Origin: Cyathus striatus
Taxonomy: Eukaryota; Basidiomycota; Agaricomycetes; Agaricales; Nidulariaceae
Assembly: GCA_025738555.1 (NCBI GenBank)
Contig: JAOVFP010000014.1
Location: 124,001 to 188,000 of the forward strand
DNA length: 64,000 bases
Reading direction: 5' to 3'
Made by a program: the position numbers and the translations under genes. Under the pieces are notes generated by a model. That model saw only the letters and a program-made list of their open reading frames with translations, searched no databases and was not told where the DNA came from. Shown here piece after piece: positions 11,318-23,886 of the stretch. Position 1 is the stretch's first letter, and each line of letters starts with the position of its first letter.

Positions 11318-12939
11318 ATGCCCTCACTTTTGCAGCCCGACACCCCTCACTACGTACCTGCACCACCGACGAACGCCGATTGTGAGCACTTCGCAGCATT
11401 TCAATTTATCACCAGCTTGACACTATTTACCCTAGTGGATTATGCTGACCTTCCGGTGATTGACCTGTCAAAAGCTACAACATCAGCTGGCCGGCAGGAA
11501 CTCGCAATTCAAGCTAGAGATGCTATGACTAGCCATGGTTTTTTCTATGTCATTAATCATGGCTACACGCCCGCAGAGGTACATCCTATAATTCCCTGTT
11601 GAGTCAAAGCTCACAGTTTAATTAGACCGCGCGCATTTTTGATATAGCTGATGTGCCATTCAACCGTGTTTCCGAGGACGAAAAGAAGGTTTACGTTGCA
11701 AAAATGAAAGAAAATGGATCATACCAAGGATATAAACCACGTCAATACTGGGTACGAGAAACTGATTCCTCTCGTTTTCGAGTTATAACATGGGAGTCAA
11801 AATAGCATATTGATGGTGGTGTACGAGATCAACTGGAGCACTACAATAGTTAGTATCAGCGAATTTCACATCTATGCTTGTTAATGTTTATTTAGTTAAC
11901 CGGGACGTCACTAAGTGTCAACATCCAGAGCCAGTCCGACCATTCCTCCCTGAAATCGAAGCGTTTGCGAAACACAATCACGAGAACGTTTTACACCCCA
12001 TCCTTAGGTAAGTGCTTAAGGATGTTCTTCGTACAAGGCAGCGTTAAGTCTTCCCAGGCTTTTGGCTGTGGGCTTAGAGTTACCTGAAGAAACTCTGGTT
12101 GACATGCATGCCTTTTCTGCCATAGGTGAAACATACGGTGCGTATTTTGGCTACCAATGTAATACTGCAACTCAATGATACTTCCCAAAATGTAGTTCGA
12201 TTTATGAAATAGTAGGCTTCCTGTGACGCTCCAGCTTTGATTACCACCTTAACTTGAACCCTGGTTTCCAGCTATCCACGAACCGATGAAGAAGAGGTGA
12301 AAACAAAGAATGTTTGGTTGAAAGGTCACACAGGTATACCAGCATAAACTATGTCGAAGCTATTTCTAACACGTTGAGCTCAGACTTCGGAACCATAACA
12401 ATTCTGTATAGCCAGCCGGTTGCGGCATTGCAAATACTTGCCAAGGATGGTTCATGGAAGTGGATACGTCATATAGATAACGCTCTCGTACTTTCACTTT
12501 CAACTATTCTTCGCTTTATATCTGTTGATATTGTTTTGGTTAGGTTATTAATGCTGGCGACGCTCTCGAATTTCTATCTGGTGGCTTCTATCGGGCTACG
12601 ATTCACAGGTATAAATACCATCATCTTTGACTGGACGATGCATTGAACGATGTTCCCTTAAGAGTCGTGCAACCACCGGCGGATCAGCGAAATTGCACTC
12701 GGCTTGGTGCATTCTATTTTTGCATGACAGATGACAATGTAGTGTTGGCTCCGTTGAAAGATAGTCTTGTTCTACAGCGCATCGGTATTGTTCGAAGATT
12801 TGATGATGAACATGCTCCGACAATGGAACAATGGAGAAAGGGAAGAACGAGTGCCTATGGGCAAAGCGAGCTTAAGCAAACAGAAAAGGGTGTAGAAGAA
12901 GAGGTCATCAATGGTGTTCTCGTCAAGCACTACAATTAG
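11318..12939 (+). CDS. 2OG-Fe(II) dioxygenase, isopenicillin N synthase-like family, paralog 1
   Basis: Non-haem iron, 2-oxoglutarate-dependent oxygenase; substrate unknown. The N-terminal DIOX_N part reads DYADLPVIDLSKA and GFFYVINHGYT. The catalytic domain has the iron ligands in GHTDFGT (H-x-D) and the distal His in ATIHRVVQPP, whose Arg is the expected 2OG-binding partner. It ends LVKHYN at a TAG (12937-12939). I can follow 11 exons, all with GT-AG introns in phase, including a 16-nt exon encoding VRFMKY (about 12196-12211). The start at 11318 keeps the first intron (11382-11435) in register with the paralogs. Protein roughly 350 aa, no break found. First of three tandem same-strand copies. 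Confidence 0.88.
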
Positions 12940-13116
12940 GTACGACATCGCCTTCTGCCCCACTTCCTGTGAGATACGTGGCTGACCAATCGTCGTTCTC
13001 AGCTATACCTAGAACACGTTAATTTTGTCGTTGTAGTATCTATACAGGGTTGTCGCTCACCTGATCATGTCCGAATGCCTTAAATTGCGCGAAAAAAGCG
13101 CATCTAGTCAATAAGT

Positions 13117-14768
13117 ATGATGGATTCCTCGCCCACTCCTTCTCCGCCACATTATGTTCAACCTAACCCAACAACCGAACAATGTATGTACTTAACACCA
13201 TGTTCCTACAGCGCTCTAACTATTTTCGCAGTGGATTATGCGGATCTAGCTGTAATCGACTTGAGCAAGGCTTCTACTTTGAACGGGAGAGTTGAGCTTG
13301 CTAAGGAAGTTGTACATGCTCTCCGTGAATCTGGGTTCTTCTATATCATCAATCATGGATACACTCGGGAACAAGTGCGTTCGGTTCATCTGCGCTGAAG
13401 ATTACTGAACGCTTTGCTCCAGACTGCTAGACTCTTCGACATCGCAGATATTCCGTTTTCACAGGTTAGCGAGCAAGAAAAGCAGAAATATCTCGGTAAA
13501 ATGAAGGAAACAGGATCGTACGAAGGATATAAACTACGCGGATACAATGCAAGTTTTTCGTTAATCTCCGTCGCGTTATGCCAAATAGTTTCGCAGCATA
13601 TCGGTAATGGCGTGCGAGATCAAATAGAGCACTATAATCGTTGGTTACATCATTTCAGAACGGCGAAGTGCAGAGTTCATTCCTCTTCCAGTACTTCCAG
13701 ATGTCACCCGCAGGGAACATCCAGAATCCCTACGTCCTTTCTTAGGAGAATTAGAGGACTTCGCAAAGCATTATCACTACAGCATCCTACATCCAATCCT
13801 TAGGTAACTGTCATACTACTCCACATTTTAGCTTCTAGATGCGTGAGTGCCTCATTAACAATTGTTCTTTCAGGCTCTTGGCTATCGGGTTAGAGCTTCC
13901 GGAGGACACGCTTGTCAACATGCATGGTTTCGCAGGAGACTGTGGTAGCTGGAGTATGAAATATTGTCTAGTTCATTCTGCAGCTAACGCTTACTATGTT
14001 AGTCCGTTTCATGAAATAGTAAGTAGTTAACGTACTATGACGTTAGTGAATCGCGTGCTAAAATCCATATCTGAGCAGCTACCCGCGATCAGAAAGCGAT
14101 GAGCTGAAGAGTAAAAACGTGTGGTTTAAGGGACACACAGGTAATATTAATTCATTGACGTTGAAGTGCGCCTCACGGCATGCACAGATTTCGGTGGTAT
14201 TAGCATTCTCTACAGTCAGCCAGTCTCAGGTTTGCAAATACTTTCAAAGGATGGTGCATGGAAATGGGTCAGGCACATAGAAAACGCACTGGTATGGGTT
14301 CCATCTAGTCAACAAAAAACGGCGGACTTACAGGGAAATCGGAAATGCGGGGTAACATGTAACAGGTTATTAACTCAGGTGATACGATGGAATTCCTTTC
14401 TGGCGGATATTACCGCCCGACAATTCACAGGCGAGCCACGTTCTCACTTTTTACCCTAAAAGGAATGACCCCATATAATCAGAGTAGTCCAACCGCCTAC
14501 AGATCAGCGCGGCTATTGTAGGTTAGGTGTTTTTGTTTTCACAGTGCCAAACGACGATGTGAAGCTTGAGCCGCTACTCGAAAGTCCTGTCCTAAAGCGA
14601 ATTGGCACCAAAATAGACAGGATCAACGGGGAAGATCCGCCCACCACAGTGAGAATTTGGAGGAAAACGAGAGTTGCGGCCTACGGACAAACGGAATTAA
14701 AAGCTGCACCAGAGACAGGGGTAGAACAAGAATTTGTGAGCGGCGTTTTGGTGAAACATTATAATTAA
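13117..14768 (+). CDS. 2OG-Fe(II) dioxygenase, paralog 2
   Basis: Same architecture as the gene 180 bp upstream: DYADLAVIDLSKA, GFFYIINHGYT, SYEGYKLRGYN, GHTDFGG (H-x-D), PTIHRVVQPP, ending LVKHYN. All exons can be joined in frame, but two introns need a GC donor: GCAAGT after GGATACAAT (about 13549) and GCGAGC after the catalytic-His exon (about 14430). GC-AG introns are a known minor class, and their positions match GT-AG introns of paralog 1, so I read the gene as intact. The 16-nt VRFMKY exon is conserved. Start is 13117 or the adjacent Met at 13120. Activity and substrate cannot be read from sequence. Confidence 0.85.
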
Positions 14769-15943
14769 GAAGTATGTATGTGCCGTTGAAGCATCTTTTG
14801 TGTAAGACTTCCGTAAAAATTAATAATCCAAATACTTCGATGTACATATGTGCCACAAAAAAGAAACTCCTTCCTTCTACGCTCGTGAGTTAACAATCAT
14901 CAGCTGACTTGATACTTGAGCCTTGAGCGGGAATATCTTAGCTTCAAATTTATCTGAAAGTCTCGCACTGATCAGGAGGTAGTGATAGATTTTGAAGTTA
15001 AAACGTTTCCATTCTCATCGGCCTGCATTAAGTCTTCAGTCTACTATCTATTATCTCCCATAGTATCCTCTAAACCCCATTGGGAATTATCTTAAACGTA
15101 TTATTGACTACTTTTACTTATATATATTTCTTATCTCTTATTAAATTCCAGGGTCCACGGTCTTTTCGGTTCATCCAAAGAATCACTTCAAGCATGAATC
15201 GTCAGCTGACGATGTTCTTGAGAACTCTTCCCCTAAGTCGGAACCTTCTATAAGCCTTGGAGGGCGCTTGGAGCTGCCTCGAAGGGGGTCGGGAAGCCGT
15301 ACCATTGGTAAGACTTGGTGATGCGGAGACCGATGTCATGTTTGCCGTGACAACATGAATGATTTTTGTGGACTCTTGTGTGTCGATGGACACTCGATGC
15401 GCAGCATTTCGATTGACAAACTAAATCAATGCTTATCTTGTCGAGTCATATTCAACGAATCTCAAAGAGATTATTCTGTAAAAATCGCCATATGCTGAAT
15501 GTACGTACATCATGCCCAGAATTAAACGAGTGGTAGTCCGCTGGTGAGGAGGCGATACTGCTGATACTTCATCGATGGAAGAATGAGTACATACCCGCAA
15601 ACTTTTAAAAGTTCATTATCCGCTGTTCTTAGTTTAACCGCTCTAAATTTGGTTAAAAACTTTCTTTGAATGGAATCGTAATATCCTCAAATTTCTGCTT
15701 TGAACTCCGAGCAGCGTTCCGAGGCATGGGGAAAAGAGACTAAGTTATCACTAGTATCGGGCGCGGTCATCAACTTCCCGAAACCTACATCCTAACACGT
15801 GGTGACGCTATCCAAGCCCCGTATATCTACTAGGAACACAACAATAATTTCCGAAAAAGACGTGACCATTAATTTATAAGTATGAGCGGTCGAGTTTCGA
15901 ACAGATAGTATACCCTCCATCACCTTTTCTTCAAACAAGTGTC

Positions 15944-17534
15944 ATGGCGATTGAACCCCTTGAATCTGCCTATACAGAGCTGCCAACATATATTCCTCCT
16001 CCTAATACAAGGGAACCGTGTATGTTTAGTTTATGGTGTGTAGGTAGAATTTCTGTTGATTTCTTCATCAGTGGAATACGCCGACCTTCCTGTCATCGAC
16101 CTAGCGAGAGCTAAGACACGAGAAGGCCGTAGTCAACTAAGCAACCAGCTATGCGAGGCTATGAAAAATCAAGGTTTCTTCTACGCTATAAATCATGGCT
16201 ATACGCAAGAGGAGGTATGTACATTTCATTTTAGGTTGATCATAACTTGGCTGTAAATGCTAATAATTAAAATAGACGAACAAGATGTTTAGTGTCACGC
16301 AACTGACGTTCGACGGGGTACCTGAAGAAGAAAAAAATAAAGTATTCCGGAAAGTCCCAAGATGAATATGAAGGTTACAAACCGAGGCAGACATGGGTGA
16401 ATTTGAACTACGAGGCATATGTTTTCAGTGATTGAAGTCTTCAAATTTAGCACATCGACCAGGGAATCCATGACCAAATCGAACATTATAATAGTAAGAT
16501 CCTTCTGCAGATATAGGTGACTGTATTTTTAATTATAGCTTATATGAATAGTCAGGAGACATGTCGGGAAATATTCCCATCCGCAGGCACTTCACTCCCA
16601 TATCCCTTTGATGGAAGCGTTCGCAAAGCATAACTTCTTCAATATTCTTGTTCCTATTCTTCAGTGAGTTGCTAGGTATTCTTCGAATGCTTTATATTTA
16701 ACATATGCTCTAGACTTCTGGCCATTGGCTTAGAACTTCCCGAAGATACTTTCGTCAAACAGCATGAATGGGATGGTGAAAGCTTTACAACTAGTCAGTT
16801 TCCGGACAACTGTATACCATGAGAAAATGCTGACTTCAGACGTCCGTGCAGTCCGGTTTATGAAATAGTAAGACCTTGAACGTTTCCGTGATCGAACATA
16901 ACTGAACCAATCGTAGTCATCCTCGCAGCGAGGACGAGGAACTCAAAACCAAAAAGGTTTGGCTGAAAGGACACACCGGTAGGTCATTTGATGTATACAG
17001 CATTGAAAAGCTATAATTATTGCATCAGATTTTGGGACCATAACTATTTTATGGTCACAGCCGGTCGCAGGGCTCCAGATTCTGTCTCCAGATGAAAAAT
17101 GGCGATGGGTTCGGCATATGGATAACGCCGTAGTAAGTCCACGCTGTCGTCATTGTGAGCTTTTGCTCAGGCAAACGTCAACTTTCAAGGTTATAAACGC
17201 CGGAGATGCACTAGATTTCTTATGCGGAGGATATTATCCACCCACTAGGCATAGGGTTGTGCAGCCTCCTGTTGACCAGGCGAACATCCCGCGCTATGGT
17301 CTCTTCTTTTTTGCGACGCCGAATGACGATGTTAAACTCATTCCTCATGAGGAAAGTCCAGTACTTAAGCGGGTTGGTCTGAAGCGTCAATTCTCTGATG
17401 AAGAAGCCCCAACAATGGAGCAGTGGAGGAAGGGTCGTACACGTTCGTATGGGAAGATCGAACTGAAGAAAGGAAATGAAACTGGCGTGGAGGAGGAAGT
17501 CATCAGTGGGGTGGTAGTAAAACACTTCAACTGA
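15944..17534 (+). CDS. 2OG-Fe(II) dioxygenase, paralog 3, with one likely frameshift
   Basis: Starts MAIEPLESAY; first intron 16020-16071, then EYADLPVIDLARA and GFFYAINHGYT. Iron ligands are in GHTDFGT and TRHRVVQPP; ends VVKHFN. Unlike paralogs 1 and 2 there is no intron between the catalytic His and RVVQPP, so that intron has been lost here (or gained in the others). The exon homologous to VRFMKY is longer (28 nt). In the third exon a run of seven A at 16331-16337 throws the frame: upstream GVPEEEK and downstream YEGYKPRQTW are in different frames. This is either a real one-base insertion (pseudogene) or a homopolymer sequencing error. Confidence 0.75.
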
Positions 17535-18733
17535 ACCCCTATCTGTCACTGTACCGCGGTTTAGGTGGATATACAAGTTGTTATATTTGAAATGGTCGCA
17601 GTTTTGTTCAACCCGCCGTACTTTCCAAGTTACAGTTCTTTGCCTGGTGTATATATGTTTTGTTAGAATTTTGTCAACGAAGTATATGCACGTATCACTG
17701 CAAAAAATATTCATACCTCAATCAAGTCTCAGTAATTTATATGTGCACAGGACTGTTACTAGAACCAGAATTCCGCGAGGTCCTCATTCATGAAGTTTCT
17801 CCAAAGTATTTGGGCAAGGTTTAGTTGACTTTCATTCTCCCGGATTAAAATAGGAGCCGGTTGTATTTCTTCCGGATACTGTGCACAATTGGGTTACGAA
17901 TTGCACCATTTATGCCCAATGCTGCGAACGTTGGTAGCCGCCGGCCGGTAAGTTCAAAACCAGTTTTACCTTTCACTACGCAACATCCATGCAGCTAATG
18001 TGTCTGACGATACTTATCTCGGACTTCTTTCTCAGAAACGGAGAACATATTGATGTCTGTATATTGAAGAGTCGACACATGGACCAACAGAAGAATTGAC
18101 AAGAGACCAGTGGGACATCTCTCCAGTAAAGCAAGGAAATGAGTGTCTTTTTATGACTTTTTAGTGCTCTCGAAGGCCCGCCTGTTATTTTAATCAGCAT
18201 TCTCAAGTTGTAGTCATGAAAATAATTATAAACTACGTACGTACCTCGTAAATCCTGTAAAACTGGCACCGGCTCAAGCTGACAAAGGTTAGCCTTACAA
18301 AAATCCCAAGCAATGTCACCAGATACTTACAAGTTATAAATAAAACCTCGGTACCGAACGTTGTCAAATCGACGAATAGGATAAGATAAAGTACGCGGCT
18401 GACGGCATTTTTCAGAGGATCCGAGTCACTTTTCTTACTTATCACAACACTGACCAGGGCACTTAGACAGAGAGAAGCAGTCGTAAATCCTTTTAGTCAC
18501 CCATGCAGTTTCGTCTCGAGTCATAATGTTTGCACATGAACTCACTAGCGAAACTGTACAACGGAGCCGCTGATGTTTGAAAAATCAGAAATAATGGATA
18601 AAAATATCTTTGTAACTGTCCGAAATTGCCAGCCGCATGGCATATGAATTCATGATATCCTGCATTCAGGGGTGTTCTTGAGATACTAAATAAAACAGAA
18701 GATTAAAAATTAACGTCAAATAGCAGCCTCTCC
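17535..18733. other. intergenic, nothing recognised
   Basis: No reading frame here looks like coding sequence, and I see no repeat or RNA gene. It separates the oxygenase cluster from the carboxypeptidase pseudogene and may hold the oxygenase 3' UTR. Confidence 0.4.
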
Positions 18734-20566
18734 ATGATTTCTATACGTTGGGCTCTTAGCTTCTTTGTACTTCTCTCAATTGCGGTTGTGGACGGCAGTC
18801 CGATTGTTCAGTCAGACCCGTATCAACGCTTCAAATCGACTATCTTCGAAAATGTCAGTTTACGTTTCGTAGCTGACTCTGGAGTATGTGAAACAACACC
18901 AGGAGTACACTAAATGTCTGAATATATAGACATCAGGACAAATATGTCATGGTACACCAATTGGGACTTTTAAAGGATGATTATGCATTGAAAGAAATTG
19001 CAGTGGTTTTGGTTCTTTGAGTTATGAAGCTCCCCAGAGACATCACCTTTCATCCTTTGGTGAGTATTTGCCGTTTGTGTCATATTGTAAACATTAACTA
19101 ATAATCCAAGGTTGAACAGGGAGCCAGGATGTTCTTCCATGATTGGCTTATTCCAGGAAAACAGGCCATGTAAAGTGAAAGCTGACTCCAAATCCACAAC
19201 CCTCAATCTGTTTAGCTGGAATAATATTAGCAATAGTCAGCACAGTGCACTTGTCAGCATAGGAGTGCAGTTACTCACAATTTTATTTAGTGATCTATAT
19301 TGACCAGCCAATTGGCACCAGTTTTTCCTTTGGCACAGATACTGTCAACAGTTCTTTCTCAGCTGCAACCTTTGTTTGGCAAGCATTTCGAGTATTATTT
19401 GAGAGTCCCCGTTTCTCCAAGTTCCAGAATCAAGAGTAACTGCTTCATTTTAGATTTTCAGGCACAGAACTGATTGTGAGATCAGGTTCATCTTTGCAAC
19501 CGAAAGTTACGGAGGCCATCATGGACCTGCATTTGCAACTTATTTTGATGAACAGAATGCCGAGATTCAAGCGGGAACATTGAAGGGGAAAGAAATCGTT
19601 GTCAGTGCCTTGATGATCAACAGGTACGTTTCCTTTCCTTTCGTGCCTCTGTCGCTCTGACTTGGTACTCTGCAGCGGATGGTATGACCCGCTGATCCAA
19701 AACAGAGCATTCATCGACTTTGTTACGAGCGCCACAGGTTACAGACCAATTCAACCTGACAACGTAATCGAGGAGTTGAAGGATTTCTACTCCAGACCCA
19801 ATGGCTGCGGGGAATTCAACAGAGAGTAACCAAATCTGCGGCGGCGCGGACGACTTTTGCCGCTCAAATATATTCCCAGCAGCTGTGGACGGTATAGATC
19901 TCAATGATCTAAGACAAAACAGCTCGGCCCTGTCCCCTCCAGAGTATTATGCCGACTTCTTGCAAGACCCGACTGTAATGCGGATGATAGGCGCGCAAGT
20001 GACGTATGAGGAGTGTCCTGACGCACCAGATTTTCTTTTCTTTAACACGGGAGATGATGCAAGAACATTGTTGCCTCAGCTGGGCGCATTGGCGGACCGC
20101 AAGTTGAAAATCCTCATCTGGGCTGGCGACGCCGATATCAAGTACATATAGCCTTCCAAGGATTCCTTGTTATACTAATTCAACGCACTTGGACAGCTGC
20201 AATTGGCTTGGTGGTCACGCTGCCGTGCTTGCTATGGACTGGTATGGGAAGGAACGGCTAGCAAATACTCCGTTCACAAACATCACAATCGATGGGAGAC
20301 CGGCAGTGGCGGCGATACAAAATGTGGACAACTTTTCCTTTGCGTACGTGAAAGTTGTTTGCCCATTTATTAAGGCTTGCATTTATTGTAGCTCCTTATA
20401 TAGTCGCGTGTATCAGGCTGGTCATGAACTGGTAAGTTGTTGGTATAGTTGTGAGTGATGATGCCCTGCCAAAAAAAATCACTAGCCGGTGTTCCAGCCT
20501 AAGACAGCACTTGAAATCTTTCGGCAGGTAATAAACAAACAGCCGTTGCATTCCGTACCTGTATAG
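18734..20566 (+). pseudogene. serine carboxypeptidase (peptidase S10) pseudogene
   Basis: The sequence follows the intact paralog at 34089-35893 end to end: signal-type N-terminus from ATG 18734, [16 protein letters not shown], the serine region, [27 protein letters not shown] and a C-terminus KPLHSVPV-like ending at TAG 20564-20566. Breaks: TAA at 18911-18913 where the paralog has Gln; a stop after WFWFFEL near 19022; and the nucleophile box reads REPGCSS instead of GGPGCSS. The second half is better kept than the first. Several paralog introns are still visible. Inactive. Confidence 0.85.
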
Positions 20567-20807
20567 TTAGCGTCAGAGGAATTGTACAGTAAGATACGAC
20601 ATCTTACATAGTTGTAGTGATAAAGGAGCTCGAGCAGAGCTTGCCGCTTATTATTACCGTTTAACGTTAAACGGAGATTGAAATTCAAAGATTTCAAATG
20701 GTCTGATCATGTGACTGTATGCATTATGTATATATTCTGGACGCGTTGTTTCGACTTGTTTGACAAGAGTCAGTGTCCCATATATTGAAGCTTAGACAAA
20801 GACCATC

Positions 20808-21840
20808 ATGTCTGAACTCTCTCTAAGCAAGACCCTTTCCGGAGCATATTCAGAAGCCAGCCACTCCGATGGACACCAGAATGAAGGTACACGCTTTTGA
20901 TACTCACATCCACTTTGTTCATCACTGTCTGAAGATGGTCCTAACGTCAGTCTTAACTACCCACACATAAACCACGCGAACGTTGCTGCCAGTCAACATG
21001 CGGAGGAGCCTGAAGTGTCAGATGAACAAATTATACGACCTACTATATCAAGCACCAAGGTAGATTTGATATCACAGCGCCTTCCGCTTAAGCACAAGGC
21101 TCCAAATGACGATGACCAGCCGGTGAGCTCTGTTAAACTCCCGAGACTCATCATCTCATAAGCTGAATGTGGTAGAAGAGATCCCTTTCCAATCACAGTG
21201 ACGTAGATGAGGAATGCTCATTGGACAACATCGAGGATGATATTGAGCATGTCTCCGCCCTCATTAAGGTACGCATATACTCCGTCGATTTTTGTGATTA
21301 CGAAGCCTCATCATTCCAAGCGAGCGAAACGCCTTCATCATACCCAATCTCAATCGTCGAAAGATGGTTTGAATGATGAAACTGAACAATTGACCCCACC
21401 TCCCGACATTGAATCCCTACTCGAAAGAGCAGAGGCCATCATAGCGAAGTGTAAGGCGAACATTTTGCTTGAGTTGAAACGGTTAGCCTTTGAGGAAGAA
21501 ATACTCGGGAAACGTAAGCTGTTTCGCTATTACTTCTTATCGTCATTGGAAGGTCGGCTCCATATGCATAGAACTTGACACAAACTCGAGGTTACTGCCC
21601 CCGTATGTTATTTCCCAGGTTATGTATGGCCGGCCCATCTACCATCCAGATTAATACCAGGTAAGCTATGATATCTCTTCTTCCACTTGCGCCATCAACT
21701 CAGCTTCGCTTTCCAAATTGTCGTCCGAAGGGTATGTACTAATACTATTCACTGATGGAGGCCATAAGACGATGGTTTACGCTAATCCGTGGGGGTACGA
21801 TGGGGACGGTAGTGGCAACTTAGATACGAGCGGTGCTTAG
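20808..21840 (+). CDS. small hypothetical protein, multi-exon
   Basis: Not recognised. From ATG 20808 (MSELSLSKTLSGAYSEASHS) a chain of exons can be joined through short introns, each with a sensible donor and acceptor (about 20888-20934, 21124-21177, 21269-21306, 21514-21618 and two more). It ends in a TAG at 21838-21840. The product is about 200 aa, rich in Ser, Asp and Glu and mostly disordered in appearance. It has one likely helical segment, SLLERAEAIIAKCKANILLE, and a basic patch KRAKRLHH. The number of consistent splices supports a real gene, but last-exon boundaries are uncertain. No link to its neighbours is evident. Confidence 0.5.
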
Positions 21841-22483
21841 GGCTGGCCGGCTTTGACTCCTGACAGACTTTGCTTTGAAAGGTATTTACAGCTTTACATT
21901 CATTTTCTGGACTGATGGCATTCCACACTCGCACGTACGCGTAAGTGATAATCCATAATTAGCTGATCCAACGCCGTATTATATTACTTTGTAGTTTATA
22001 TTGTCACAATTGGTATCGTGGATTCATACGCTTACGTTCGCAATCTGCAGGACATGTACCTGAACTTTTAAATTTGAGCTAAAATTCAAATATCTCGTTG
22101 AGAAAATCATTGGGATCGGCCTTTTTAATGCCAGTAGCGTTATGTACTTATGTAGGATAGTCGAGGAAGTACTAAATCACTCTAATATCCCATTGAGCTA
22201 TGCTGGCTCTGAAAATTAGTGACCAGAACTACATAGGTAGTGAACGATGGTGTAGCAAGAACCAAAAAACATATTACCTGGAGATGCAGTACCAACTTTT
22301 ACTTAGCAGAACTATGCAGCTGAGCTATTGAGGCATTAAGCGAATAAAAAAAATCACGAATATTACCTGGGCCCCAAAATACGAATGAGTGGACAGAAGC
22401 TTCAGCAAATCAGAGCGGTTAAGACTTCAAAGAATTGAGACTCCAGCGTCGCAAATGAACTAGACACTAAAGTTAGTCATTCA

Positions 22484-22640
22484 CACCGCGGACAATTGCT
22501 TCTATTTCCTTTGATGATATCGAGAAGATATGATGAAATCAAAATATTTTCGTTGTATCTTCTCAATATTATCGATTTAAAAATACTTTCATCATATGTT
22601 CATCATATCTTCGCGCTTATAGAAGCAATTTCCCGCGGTG
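22484..22640. repeat. short foldback MITE-like repeat
   Basis: 157-bp segment bounded by CACCGCGG at 22484-22491 and CCGCGGTG at 22633-22640. The inverted arms continue as AATTGCTTCTAT and GATATGATGA with mismatches. TCAT lies next to both ends (left copy offset by two bases), a possible target duplication. Confidence 0.5.
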
Positions 22641-22718
22641 TCATGCAATGTCATGTAAAATAAAAACTTGGCCGTCACTCAAGCCAGTCTCGTTTATATC
22701 AAAAAGCTAAAAAGAACT

Positions 22719-22827
22719 AGCCCACGGCGAGGGTCGAACTCGCAGCCTTCAGATATCACATGACTGTGACTACGCCGTTGTAGCAGACATAAGAGTCTGA
22801 CGCTCTATCCGATTGAGCTACGCGGGC
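22719..22827 (-). tRNA. tRNA-Lys(CUU), intron-containing
   Basis: Read on the minus strand: acceptor GCCCGCG pairs with CGTGGGC (one G-U), D-arm TAGCTCAATCGGATAGAGC, anticodon stem TCAGA/TCTGA around loop CTCTTA, T-arm GCGAG TTCGACC CTCGC. Anticodon CTT. About 35-36 nt of intron follow the position 3' of the anticodon, the usual site of nuclear tRNA introns. The D-arm and T-arm sequences match the other tRNA-Lys at 26579. Confidence 0.93.
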
Positions 22828-23886
22828 ATTGAGGTTGACATCTGTGTATGGAAGAGGAGCGGGAGCAGCAAGGTAAGGGCAATAAACATGAAGTTGTATT
22901 TGAGTTGCATGAGGCATGAAGATAGGAGGGCAGAAGAGACTACCTAAGCTCGCAGAACCATAGTAGCAATGAGCTGGTACCAGTCCAAGTACCTCTGCAC
23001 GTCGTTTGACCTGGAGCTCAAGCCTCAAGACGACGAAGGCCCCCGGCCTAGTGTAGGAAACATTAGAGCGGGGGAGGGTCAGTGTTTGGATGGAGCGCAA
23101 GCAACGGATGCTGCGACAGCGAGTAAGGTCCACATGTAGTCGTCCTAAGTACTAATACTTTGATATGCTGGCAAGAGTTGTTGAAGACAAAGTGCGAAGG
23201 GGTGAAGGGCTGTTATCCCGGTCTGTCCATGGCAGCCTCCAGGTCGGGTAAGATAGTTGAAACGACAAAGACATGCCTCAGTTCAGCTTCAAAAGACGCA
23301 CATATAGCCCAAAGCATCATTACAGGAACTGAAAAGCAAGAGTTAAGACGATGTGTCGAGTGATATGTGCTCAAGGTGGCGAAACGTTAACATAGCAGCT
23401 CTCTAGCAAACAGCAAACACGGACCGCGCTTAGCACTCAGCGCTACAGCATACATAAGCCTTCCGAAATATAACCATGTGTATGGACAACTTCAACTGCA
23501 GGAGAACCGAGGGATATACAAAGCAGGAGTGCATCGATGATGGTATATGCCAATGCAGATGGTGGTACGAGATGAAGCGGAAGTTTAAATCCACATTCAC
23601 ATTCGACTTGGACTAGGCCATCACGCCACCTGACTTCTTTCCGCATCCCATTACTTACATCCTCACCACTACCAGTAAGCACCATATCGCCAATAGACCA
23701 GCAAAAGCAAAAAGTCAACTAGATATGTACGTAAATAATACAAAAAGATACCGAACGTGAATGTGAACAGTTGAATAAGAAATTGCACAGTACTTACATG
23801 AAAGAAAAGAAATCTAATGTACACCTACAAGTCCGTCCATAACACACAGCCTAACCAAAACCATCCACATTTATCTCACATTATTC

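Noticed and set aside
16480..16560. Second frameshift in oxygenase paralog 3 after EHYN
   Set aside because: Using the acceptor GAATAG rather than ATTATAG for that intron restores the frame.
22756..23133. 125-codon minus-strand frame overlapping tRNA-Lys(CUU)
   Set aside because: Overlaps the tRNA, has no domain and shows odd composition; treated as chance.
23443..23718. 91-codon minus-strand frame MTFCFCWSIGDMVL
   Set aside because: No splice partners or domain found; left unannotated though a small gene cannot be excluded.
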